A stretch of DNA of 40,594 bases from Pseudobdellovibrionaceae bacterium (GTDB lineage Bacteria; Bdellovibrionota; Bdellovibrionia; Bdellovibrionales; UBA1609): contig JABJQG010000004.1 of NCBI GenBank assembly GCA_018663505.1, positions 1 to 40,594 on the forward strand. The letters are read 5' to 3'. Made by a program: the position numbers and the translations under genes. Below, piece by piece: positions 25,723 through 33,683 of this stretch. The stretch's first letter is position 1; every line of letters begins with the position of its first letter. Below the pieces are notes generated by a model, which did no database searches, was not told where the DNA came from, and saw only the letters and a list, made by a program, of their open reading frames with translations.

Positions 25723-26613
25723 ATGACTACAGATAGACTTAAAATTTATGACTATAGTATTGCCCTAGTTTTATTAGCTATCACATTAATTAGTGTGAGC
25801 GTTACCATTGTTATCATGGGTATTCTAGGGATAGAGTCCTATAATTTTTTCCAACTGGTTCCTGTGACAGATTTTCTTTTCGGCACACAATGGGAACCCT
25901 TTTTAGAGCCAAAATCCTTTGGAGTCTTACCTTTAATTACTGGGACACTGATCATTGTTATTGGTTCAAGTATCATTGCTATTCCATCGGGCATAGTTAT
26001 TGCGGCCTACCTCAACGAATACGCATCTAAGAAAACAAGAAAAATAATCAAGCCACTGCTAGAAATTTTAGCTGGAATCCCCACTGTGGTTTATGGTTAC
26101 TTTGCTCTGACATTTATCACCCCCCTTATTAGAAATTTTTTGCCAGACACACAGGTTTTCAATGGTCTTTCTGGGGCCATTGTTGTGGGTATTATGATTT
26201 TACCTATGATCTCTTCACTTTGTGATGACGCCTTTTCCTCACTTCCAAGCTCCTTAAAACAAGGAGGCTACGCCCTAGGGGCAATGCCCTTTGAAGTTGT
26301 TTCACAAGTTATTATTCCAGCTGCAAAAAATCGTATTGGCGCCTCAGTTATTTTAGCCATGTCACGTGCCATAGGAGAAACTATGGCCGTAACCTTAGCT
26401 GCTGGGGCCACTGCCAAGCTCACACTTAATCCATTAGAAAGCATTCAAACAATGACAGCTTTTATTGTCCAAGTAAGTCTTGGCGATACACAGCAGGGCG
26501 GAGCCGCTTATTTAACTTGTTTTTCCGTGGCTGGACTTCTGTTTTTAATTACTTTTTTATTGAATATTGTTGGACATAAGTTAATGACTCAATCTAAACA
26601 CGGAGGCTTTTAA
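25723..26613 (+). CDS. pstC: Phosphate ABC transporter permease PstC
   Basis: This 296-residue inner-membrane permease has six hydrophobic segments. The MetI-like signature is ILAGIPTVVYGYFAL and the EAA-type loop GGYALGAMPFEVVSQVIIPAAKNRIGAS. SRAIGETMAV follows it. The ATG at 25723 is preceded by only a weak SD-like AAAAAGGG. The gene ends in TAATG, so PstA initiation overlaps its stop by one base. It is one half of the channel with PstA. Confidence 0.94.
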   Translation: MTTDRLKIYDYSIALVLLAITLISVSVTIVIMGILGIESYNFFQLVPVTDFLFGTQWEPFLEPKSFGVLPLITGTLIIVIGSSIIAIPSGIVIAAYLNEYASKKTRKIIKPLLEILAGIPTVVYGYFALTFITPLIRNFLPDTQVFNGLSGAIVVGIMILPMISSLCDDAFSSLPSSLKQGGYALGAMPFEVVSQVIIPAAKNRIGASVILAMSRAIGETMAVTLAAGATAKLTLNPLESIQTMTAFIVQVSLGDTQQGGAAYLTCFSVAGLLFLITFLLNIVGHKLMTQSKHGGF

Positions 26614-27467
26614 TGAGTCTCTCACGATCACAAAAAAATTCCTTGTTTAAATTTTCCTGCCAAGCAGTTACAGCCATATCACTTTTAGTACTTGTAGTTC
26701 TTCTTTATCACATTATGAAAGAGGGGTTTGCTTATTTAAACTTTGATTTTTTAAACCACTTTCCTTCTCGACGCCCTTCAAGGGCTGGTATTAAGTCGGC
26801 CTTGTTTGGTAGTCTTTGGATTATGGGACTTACAGCTATGATCGCCATCCCCGTAGGTGTGTGTACGGCCTTATTTCTAGAAGAATATACAAATCGAAAA
26901 AACAAATGGGTAAAGCTGGTTGAGTTAAATATTTCAAACTTAGCGGGCGTACCTTCTATTGTTTATGGCCTTTTAGGTCTTACCGTATTTGTTCGATTTT
27001 TAGGAATGGACAGAAGCTTAATTGCAGGTGCTTTAACATTAAGTTTACTCATTTTACCTGTAATAGTAGTTACAACCCAAGGAGCACTGAGGGCCGTTCC
27101 AGATGCCATCAGGTACGGAGCTTACGCCCTTGGCGCAAGAAGATACCATGTAGTGTTTGGCCAAGTATTACCGGCGGCAATTCCTGGCATTATGACTGGT
27201 GTTATTTTATCTATGTCTAGAGCCATTGGAGAAAGTGCTCCCTTAATTATGGTAGGAGCTTTAAGTTTTGTAGCGTTTACTCCTGAAAGCATCACCGACC
27301 CCTTTACTGTTTTACCTGTTCAAATTTATAACTGGGTGGGGCGTCCTCAGGAGGCCTTTCATGGACTAGCCGCAGCCGGGATCATTGTCTTATTAGCTGT
27401 TTTATTTACATTTAATATTATTGCCGTGTTTATAAGAGAAAAATTTCAAAGGTACAAAAATGACTGA
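26613..27467 (+). CDS. pstA: Phosphate ABC transporter permease PstA
   Basis: This 284-residue permease pairs with PstC. It has [40 protein letters not shown] and [15 protein letters not shown], the PstA forms of the same signature. Its SD (GGAGG) lies within the end of pstC, and the two are joined by TAATG. It overlaps pstB by 8 bases, so the operon is tightly coupled. Confidence 0.94.
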   Translation: MSLSRSQKNSLFKFSCQAVTAISLLVLVVLLYHIMKEGFAYLNFDFLNHFPSRRPSRAGIKSALFGSLWIMGLTAMIAIPVGVCTALFLEEYTNRKNKWVKLVELNISNLAGVPSIVYGLLGLTVFVRFLGMDRSLIAGALTLSLLILPVIVVTTQGALRAVPDAIRYGAYALGARRYHVVFGQVLPAAIPGIMTGVILSMSRAIGESAPLIMVGALSFVAFTPESITDPFTVLPVQIYNWVGRPQEAFHGLAAAGIIVLLAVLFTFNIIAVFIREKFQRYKND

Positions 27468-28233
27468 ACTTAAGGACAAAGATCAACAAGCTATTATACA
27501 ACTTAAGGATCTTTCCATTTTTTATGGGGATAACCAGGCTGTAAACAAGATTAATTTGGACTTTTATAAAAATAAAGTCACAGCCATCATTGGCCCATCT
27601 GGTTGCGGTAAAAGTACGGTTCTTAGGTCCATCAATCGCATGAATGATTTCATTGATATTTTACATACCAAGGGAGAAGTGGTTTATGAAAATCAGAATA
27701 TCCTTGATAAAAATTTGGATCCAACCCGGCTAAGAAGAGATATCGGCATGGTATTTCAAAGGCCAAATCCTTTTCCTAAGTCAATTTACAATAATATTAT
27801 TTGGGGACCAAAAATTAATGGGTTTTTAAAAAATCCAGATGAGTTGGTGGAGAAATCTTTACGCCGGGCGGCTCTCTGGGACGAAGTAAAAGATCGGTTA
27901 CACGATTCGGCACTTGGTTTATCTGGGGGCCAACAGCAACGACTATGCATAGCTAGAACAGTGGCCATGAACCCCTCTGTTATTTTAATGGATGAGCCTT
28001 GCTCGGCATTAGACCCAAAAGCTACCATTCGTATAGAAAATCTAATTGATGAATTAAAAGATGATTATACCATCTTAATCGTTACTCACAATATGCAACA
28101 GGCGGCAAGAGTGTCTGATTATACGGCTTTCTTATATGAAGGGGAGCTTGTGGAGTTTGGCGAAACTGATGGTCTTTTTACCAATCCAGTGGAGAAGCAA
28201 ACTGAGGATTATATTACAGGGCGATTTGGCTAA
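27460..28233 (+). CDS. pstB: Phosphate ABC transporter ATP-binding protein PstB
   Basis: This 257-residue ATPase powers phosphate uptake. Its Walker A is GPSGCGKST, then RSINRMNDF, the family's [16 protein letters not shown], the signature [16 protein letters not shown], Walker [14 protein letters not shown] and the switch [13 protein letters not shown]. Length and motifs are typical of PstB. It starts inside pstA (8-bp overlap) and is followed after 87 bp by phoU. Confidence 0.97.
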   Translation: MTELKDKDQQAIIQLKDLSIFYGDNQAVNKINLDFYKNKVTAIIGPSGCGKSTVLRSINRMNDFIDILHTKGEVVYENQNILDKNLDPTRLRRDIGMVFQRPNPFPKSIYNNIIWGPKINGFLKNPDELVEKSLRRAALWDEVKDRLHDSALGLSGGQQQRLCIARTVAMNPSVILMDEPCSALDPKATIRIENLIDELKDDYTILIVTHNMQQAARVSDYTAFLYEGELVEFGETDGLFTNPVEKQTEDYITGRFG

Positions 28234-28320
28234 TGAGTCTTAATGGCCACGCAAATTATAAATGAATATTGAATTAAAAATTTAAACAGGCTTATAAAAA
28301 GTCATAAAGAAAGAATAAAT

Positions 28321-28989
28321 ATGCCAAATCATTTACAAAACGCAATTAGCTCCCTAGAAGAAAAATTATCTTTACTTAGCCATAATGTAGAGAAGCAACT
28401 TAAGGGATCCATTAAAGCTTTAAAAAACCGCGACATTGAACTTGCTCAAAAAGTCATTACCAGAGATGAAGAAATTGATGTGATGGAAGTGGAAGTGGAA
28501 GAAGATTGCTTAAAAATTTTAGCGCTTCACCAACCTGTGGCCATTGATTTAAGGTATGTAACAGCCGTACTAAAAATCAACAACGATCTTGAGCGGGTCG
28601 GAGATTTAGCCGTCAACATTGCAGAACGAGCCATCTACCTGTCTAAAAAAAGTCATATTGAAATTTCTTTTGATTTCGAAGAGATGACCACAAAAACTAT
28701 GGCGTTAATAAAAAAATCTTTAAAATCCCTCTATACTCGTAGCACAGAACTTGCCTACGAAGTGATTCATGAAGACGAAGAAATTGATGATATGAATCGT
28801 AAGATGTACAAACGCGTATATGAGGAAATCAAAAAAGCACCTGAAAACGTAAAAGTTCTAGTTCATTGTTTATCAATTTCAAGGCATCTAGAGCGTGTGG
28901 GGGATTATGCCACAAACATTGCTGAAGATGTGATTTATATGATCGAAGGCAAAATCATACGACACTCAGCTGAGGTTTATGAAGATTAG
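28321..28989 (+). CDS. phoU: Phosphate-uptake regulator PhoU
   Basis: This 222-residue all-helical PhoU links PstSCAB activity to phosphate signalling. The two repeats contain the metal-binding DLRYVTAVLKINNDLERVGDLAVNIAERA and the matching CLSISRHLERVGDYATNIAEDV. This is the last gene of the pst operon; no phoB/phoR is present in the window. The SD is weak. A large multi-arm inverted-repeat element begins 5 bp after its stop. Confidence 0.96.
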   Translation: MPNHLQNAISSLEEKLSLLSHNVEKQLKGSIKALKNRDIELAQKVITRDEEIDVMEVEVEEDCLKILALHQPVAIDLRYVTAVLKINNDLERVGDLAVNIAERAIYLSKKSHIEISFDFEEMTTKTMALIKKSLKSLYTRSTELAYEVIHEDEEIDDMNRKMYKRVYEEIKKAPENVKVLVHCLSISRHLERVGDYATNIAEDVIYMIEGKIIRHSAEVYED

Positions 28990-28993
28990 GGCG

Positions 28994-29193
28994 TTTTTCC
29001 GTCCATGGGAAATCGAGGCTGGCCAGCCTCGATTTCCGCAATTTAATGGCATCGTGCCATTAAAACTAAAAAAAAACTAATAATCGTGTTCTATTGAATT
29101 CATTTTCTTTCCTTCAATAGATTTCCCCACACGACGTGGGGAAATTGGTGGGTTCGGGTCGCCTTTAGGCCCGATCTCCCATGGATGGAAAAA
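28994..29193 (+). ncRNA. Multi-arm inverted-repeat element between phoU and asnB (structured RNA or MITE-like)
   Basis: An outer stem pairs 28994-29010 with 29177-29193 over 17 positions: 16 Watson-Crick pairs and one G29001-T29186, which is a G-U wobble only in plus-strand RNA. Inside it lie a perfect 30-bp palindrome (29008-29037, sharing bases with the outer stem) and a 10-bp stem with TCG loop (29042-29064). A 9-bp stem (29090-29098 with 29113-29121), a 10-bp stem with ACGAC loop (29121-29145) and a short TCGGG/CCCGA arm (29154-29174) follow. Some pairings are mutually exclusive. Nothing in it looks coding. It resembles a multibranch RNA or a palindrome-rich miniature transposon; no second copy was seen in the window. 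The structure is seen directly, its role is unknown. Confidence 0.6.
29068..29134 (-). terminator. Probable intrinsic terminator of asnB within the inverted-repeat element
   Basis: On the minus strand, TCTATTGAA pairs with TTCAATAGA (fwd 29121-29113 and 29098-29090). It can extend through TCGTGT/ACACGA (fwd 29134-29129 and 29089-29084) around a 7-nt bulge. A TTATTAG spacer and nine Ts follow (fwd A-run 29068-29076). It lies 112 nt after the asnB stop. Confidence 0.55.
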
Positions 29194-29245
29194 TCATCAA
29201 CTTTGCACTAAAAGCCTCAAAGCCAAATCTACCATAAAACACCCT

Positions 29246-30829
29246 CTACACACCAGAAGCCCCATAGTTTGGCAACACTCTTGCGCTAGGGTCCTCAACG
29301 TCACAGTTTTCCCAGTCTCTATTGGGTAACCAAAAATCTTTAACCAACTGACTTTGACCTGTGAAACGGGATTCAAAAATCTCTCTATACAACAGAGCCT
29401 CTTTTGTTCTTGGGGTTGCATGTTCATACTTTACCTGTGCTAAAAACAAATCCTTATCCGAATATTGAGTAGCGGCATAAGCAACTAAATAGTCTACCAC
29501 GGAGTGACCAACGGCATCGGAGAAGGCTGCTTTTTCTCGATACAAAATATCTTGAGGTAAAAAGTCACCTTCAAAAGCTTTTCGCAAAAGATGTTTTCCA
29601 ACACCTGTGGAATTCATTTTTAACTCTGGATTAATACTTAAAGCGTATTGTACAAAATCCGTGTCACTAAATGGGACTCTGGCCTCTAAGGAGTTGGAAG
29701 CTATACACCTATCTGCTCGTAGTATGTCATACATATAGAGCTCTTTTATGCGTTTTTCAGACTCTTTTTGAAACTCGTAGGCGTTAGGGGCAAAGTCCGT
29801 ATATTTGTAGCCAAACAGCTCGTCACTGACCTCTCCTGTTAGTAGTACTTTTACGTCAGTTTCTTTTTGAATGTACTCACAGAGCAAACTCATGCCCATG
29901 GAGGCTCTGATACTAGTTATGTCATAGGTTTCCAAACGGTAGATTAAATCGTGTAGCGTTCTAAAGATATCTTCTTTTTTAAATAAAACCTCATGATGCT
30001 TAGATCCAATATACTCTGCTACCACTTGTGCATATTTCGTATCTATTGGCTTTTCGTTAATGCCCACGGCAAAGGTGGTAATTGGCTTTTTTAAAATCTT
30101 CGTGGCTATAGAGCATACAAGACTAGAGTCTAAACCACCACTTAATAAAAACCCTAATGGAGCATCAGAATCTAATCTTTTATTCACTGCCTCAATAAAC
30201 AAATCTCTAATGTTTTTTAAAACCTCTTTTTCTGAATGAGTGGAAAACTTTTTAACCTCTTCAATAATTAAATAAGGCTTTATCTCCTTTCCATCAAAAT
30301 AATGACCTGGTGGAAAGGGTTTTATATCTTCACAGAGTGCTGAAAGTGATTTAACCTCACTGGCAAACGCATATCTACAGGACTTATCATTTTTAATTTT
30401 TCCATAGAACAGAGGGCGAACACCCATGGGGTCACGAGCAGCAACGTAAGTTGCCCTTTGCTCATCAAACATCACAAAGGCATACTCACCATCAAGCTGC
30501 AAACAGGTTTGTTGTAAACCAAATTTCTCTATTAAAGGCAAAATCACTTCACAATCGGAATTGGAATGAAGTTTTAAATCATGTTGTTTAGCTAGGCCTT
30601 TATAATTATAGATCTCCCCATTACAAACCAAATGCTTTTGCTGACTTACGAATGGCTGGTGACCTGAAGGGGAGAGATCCATTATTGCCAACCTGTGAAA
30701 ACCAATAAAATGATCCTTAAACCATACTTTATTGGAGTGGTCAGGGCCTCGATATTGAATACGTTGAAACTCATTTTCAACTTGCTGTTCATCCCCCTTA
30801 GCAAAAGGTCCCGTCATAAATCCACACAT
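29246..30829 (-). CDS. asnB: Asparagine synthase (glutamine-hydrolysing) AsnB
   Basis: This 527-residue amidotransferase makes asparagine from aspartate, glutamine and ATP. The glutaminase domain begins MCGFMTG, with Cys2 as the N-terminal nucleophile. This fixes the start at the ATG at 30829, which also has a GGAGG SD, and rules out the longer frame. The domain also contains QYRGPDHS, NGEIYNY and ARDPMGVRPLFYG. The synthetase domain has the ATP-binding SGGLDSS and LLTGEVSDELFGYKY. It is divergent from asnC, and its terminator seems to lie in the inverted-repeat element downstream. Confidence 0.96.
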   Translation of the reverse strand: MCGFMTGPFAKGDEQQVENEFQRIQYRGPDHSNKVWFKDHFIGFHRLAIMDLSPSGHQPFVSQQKHLVCNGEIYNYKGLAKQHDLKLHSNSDCEVILPLIEKFGLQQTCLQLDGEYAFVMFDEQRATYVAARDPMGVRPLFYGKIKNDKSCRYAFASEVKSLSALCEDIKPFPPGHYFDGKEIKPYLIIEEVKKFSTHSEKEVLKNIRDLFIEAVNKRLDSDAPLGFLLSGGLDSSLVCSIATKILKKPITTFAVGINEKPIDTKYAQVVAEYIGSKHHEVLFKKEDIFRTLHDLIYRLETYDITSIRASMGMSLLCEYIQKETDVKVLLTGEVSDELFGYKYTDFAPNAYEFQKESEKRIKELYMYDILRADRCIASNSLEARVPFSDTDFVQYALSINPELKMNSTGVGKHLLRKAFEGDFLPQDILYREKAAFSDAVGHSVVDYLVAYAATQYSDKDLFLAQVKYEHATPRTKEALLYREIFESRFTGQSQLVKDFWLPNRDWENCDVEDPSARVLPNYGASGV

Positions 30830-30845
30830 ATTTCCTCCAATTAAT

Positions 30846-30930
30846 GATAAATACATCTTATTTATCGTAATATTATGACAATTTGTTAAGTATAAAAGGT
30901 TAATCTTGATTATTATATAGATTATATCTA
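30846..30930. promoter_or_regulatory. Candidate AsnC operators between asnB and asnC
   Basis: The 137-bp AT-rich divergent region contains three inverted repeats: GATAAATA/TATTTATC (30846-30866), TAATCTTGATTA (30901-30912) and TAGATTATATCTA (30918-30930). Multiple phased AT-rich dyads suit an Lrp/AsnC-family regulator, but AT richness makes some of these likely by chance. Confidence 0.45.
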
Positions 30931-30966
30931 TTTATATTGATATCTTCGTATAATAAGGGGTAAAAA

Positions 30967-31440
30967 ATGACTTTAAACTACCAAATTGATAGCACCGACC
31001 TGGCCATAATTCAGGAATTACAAAAAGATGCAAGAAAACCCTTCTTAGAAATAGCCCGAAAGCTCAACGTATCTGGCGGCACTATTCACCAAAGGTATTT
31101 AAAGATGCAAGAGCTAGGAGTGATTAAAGGCTCTCACTTAGAGGTAGATTTAAAAAAATTGGGCTTTAATATGGAAATTATTTTAGGAATTCACTTAAAG
31201 TCAGCCAAAGACAACGAAAAGGTCATCCAGAAGCTAAAGCGCCTTAACGAAATCACTGAGATCTACTTTACCACTGGCAACTATGCCTTACTTATTAAAA
31301 TTACCGTAAAGGACATCGACCATTTCCACGAATTCCTAGTTAAAAAGTTGCAGGCCATACCTGAGGTGGACTCCACAGAGTCCTTCATTAGTTTAGCCCG
31401 CCCACTAAAACGTGAGTTAGATATTGAAGCCTTTCTATAG
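30967..31440 (+). CDS. asnC: AsnC-type Lrp-family transcriptional regulator
   Basis: This 157-residue regulator has an N-terminal winged helix-turn-helix (LAIIQELQKDARKPFLEIARKL ... GTIHQRYLKMQELGVIKG). The RAM/ActD ligand-binding domain has LGIHLKSAKDN and ITEIYFTTGNYALLIKI. The phrases GTIHxR and LKSAKD match AsnC rather than Lrp. It is divergent from asnB, the classic target, so asparagine-responsive control of asnB and itself is expected. The SD is GGGG with the ATG 6 nt later. Confidence 0.93.
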   Translation: MTLNYQIDSTDLAIIQELQKDARKPFLEIARKLNVSGGTIHQRYLKMQELGVIKGSHLEVDLKKLGFNMEIILGIHLKSAKDNEKVIQKLKRLNEITEIYFTTGNYALLIKITVKDIDHFHEFLVKKLQAIPEVDSTESFISLARPLKRELDIEAFL

Positions 31441-31633
31441 CTTTGTTTGTATTTTTATAAGCATTTGTAATTTCGAGTCAAATCCTTAAATCTGATGGTA
31501 TTTTTACCCACTTTGTTCGCACACTAAAACTAACATTATGTTTTTGTGATGTTTTCAAAAATTGTTACCGTTTAAAATTTAGCTATGCATAATTCATTGA
31601 GAGTAAATCTATGCAGTCTAGAGCATGGCATAA

Positions 31634-33475
31634 ATGATGAACTACAAAAACTATATGCATACTAGCTTAACTCTAAAAAAACTAAGGTTCCACATAGCTA
31701 TTCTAGCTCGGTTTCTTATATTTTTAGCAAGCCTTAGCTCTCACACTTTTGTTTTTGCCTCCTCGGGTCTGTGTGTTCAAATTTTTAATAACTCCTCTAA
31801 AACAAACTCCTTTGAATTTCCCCTTGGCTACAAACTTACTGAAGAACAAATTACTACAATATATAAGAGGAATTCATTAAGGCCCTTATTGAATGGACAA
31901 AAAAATGTTATCGACCTCATCGAAAACATGAGCAATGAGCACTGGTTAAATTTATCTGAACATTTAGAGTCTAGTCATTTGTGGGAAAGTGTTAAATCAG
32001 AATCCGATTTGCAAATTCTTTCAAAGGAAAGTAAATACAAAGAATTTCCCTATGATTTTTGGAAGCAATATTTATCTAAGAAAGATCCAAAGATGGAATC
32101 CGTGTTTAATAAATTTTTCCAATTAAAAAATCACTTCTTAAACGATTTACCAGCGGAAACATTAGTTTTGCTAGCTTACCATCTTCGTGGCGTTAAACCA
32201 CCTGTGGTTTTTAAATCCCGAACGTTAACTGAAGAATTAGACTTTACAGATATTAACCATTTAGGTCGACGAATTAATGATTTTATAAACGAATACAACA
32301 GAAGGCATTGGTCGCCACCTCCTCTAATAGAATTATTGCAAGCAAATAAGTATATTTTTAATTTATTTTTCGATATTTTAAGCGTTAAATATATGGACAA
32401 AGAACAAAAAAAGATTTTTTTGGCAAGAAAAAATTATTCATTATCAGAGTATAATGAAAACTTAAAACAGTCCGAGTTTGAGCACAAACTCTCGCCTACA
32501 TCATCGATGAAGGAAGTTGAAAGTTACTGCATGAACCGCTTTGGAAACAATGGTATTGAAGCTTTTCATATATACAAACTAATTCGTAAGAATTCAAATG
32601 CTTCCAAAAAAGTCGGTGCTGATCTTATTCCAGAAGTCTTAAGCAAGTACCTCTTTAAACACTTAGAAGAGCTAATGATTGTCAGAAACTCAAATCATCC
32701 ACATACAAATTTAGATAATTATCTAAAAGAGAACTTCCAAGGTTCAAATGAAGATGTCTTTTTGGTTTTTCACCAATTCTTTTCTTACATTGCCTTGGAT
32801 GTACCTGTTCAGAGAAAGCTGACTACCCATAAGCCTGAGGTTTTGGTTAGTATCAATAAAATAAATGTGGATCTTAGAGCCAATTTGAAAGCTGCACCGT
32901 CTATAAATGACACTCAGTCTAATATCAGTAATGTGAAGTTTATATATAGAAATTCAATTGTCAGCAAACCTCCACCTAAAAACCCTCTGAAAAGGAAACA
33001 TAATAAACAGAACTCAACGAAAAAAATAGCTTCGGATCTCAATGAACTGAGTGAAGGCGAAATAAAAGTTAAAGATAATGCTATGGACCTAGAGTCATTT
33101 AGTGAAAATAGCTATTCTCCAAACAACCTCTATTATGTACATGACTTTATGATAAAATCTGAAGGGCTTAAAGACATTCAATATATTAAAATATCACCAC
33201 AAGTACTTAAAGACTTGTCCAAAAAACAAATGAATATTGACAGCTGGATCTCGGCTTTTAAACACGGGAAAGTATCATACAAGAGTAAAAATGGCATAAA
33301 ACAACTGATGTATATTGTGAAAGATAAAAGCTGTTGGGAAATAAAAGTGATGGATGTTAATTATAGAATTATCATGAGACGAGACAAAGGCTCAAACACA
33401 TGGCACTGGTTAGCACTTGTGAAACATGACCAAGTTTCTGCTTTTTTAAGAGTTCAAAATTCTAGAATTAATTAA
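31634..33475 (+). CDS. Large exported protein, unknown; C-terminus with RelE-like character
   Basis: This 613-residue protein has an N-terminal hydrophobic signal (about residues 20-42, ending FVFAS). The body is helical and charged. A low-complexity basic linker (about 440-470, KPPPKNPLKRKHNKQNSTKK) precedes the last ~110 residues. These contain CWEIKVMDVNYRIIMRRDKGSNTWHWLALVKHDQVSAF, with the strand order WEIK-YRI-WLALVKH seen in RelE/HigB-like ribonuclease toxins. That resemblance is a visual inference. No antitoxin gene is adjacent. It may be a secreted effector with a toxin tip. The start lacks a good SD. Confidence 0.6.
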   Translation: MMNYKNYMHTSLTLKKLRFHIAILARFLIFLASLSSHTFVFASSGLCVQIFNNSSKTNSFEFPLGYKLTEEQITTIYKRNSLRPLLNGQKNVIDLIENMSNEHWLNLSEHLESSHLWESVKSESDLQILSKESKYKEFPYDFWKQYLSKKDPKMESVFNKFFQLKNHFLNDLPAETLVLLAYHLRGVKPPVVFKSRTLTEELDFTDINHLGRRINDFINEYNRRHWSPPPLIELLQANKYIFNLFFDILSVKYMDKEQKKIFLARKNYSLSEYNENLKQSEFEHKLSPTSSMKEVESYCMNRFGNNGIEAFHIYKLIRKNSNASKKVGADLIPEVLSKYLFKHLEELMIVRNSNHPHTNLDNYLKENFQGSNEDVFLVFHQFFSYIALDVPVQRKLTTHKPEVLVSINKINVDLRANLKAAPSINDTQSNISNVKFIYRNSIVSKPPPKNPLKRKHNKQNSTKKIASDLNELSEGEIKVKDNAMDLESFSENSYSPNNLYYVHDFMIKSEGLKDIQYIKISPQVLKDLSKKQMNIDSWISAFKHGKVSYKSKNGIKQLMYIVKDKSCWEIKVMDVNYRIIMRRDKGSNTWHWLALVKHDQVSAFLRVQNSRIN

Positions 33476-33683
33476 CTATGTTTAGAATTTAAACATACAT
33501 ACAATAGGGCGCTATGCCTGTGATTAGGTAAAAAAATAGTAAAATCAATAAACACCTCAATACGAGGGTTTAGCCACGTCACATCGATCCTGACTTCTTT
33601 AACATATTTACAAAAATAAATGCTTTTTATTCCTCGCAAATAATTTGTGGTATTCTCGCTACAAAGACAACAAAAAGGAAATC

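Noticed and set aside
28994-29193. Integron attC site or CRISPR-like repeat
   Set aside because: The arms differ from one another, there are no regularly spaced identical repeats, and no GTTRRRY/RYYYAAC core was found.
29197-29427. Minus-strand ORF overlapping the asnB 3' end
   Set aside because: It is an alternate frame of asnB with no family match; asnB itself is certain.
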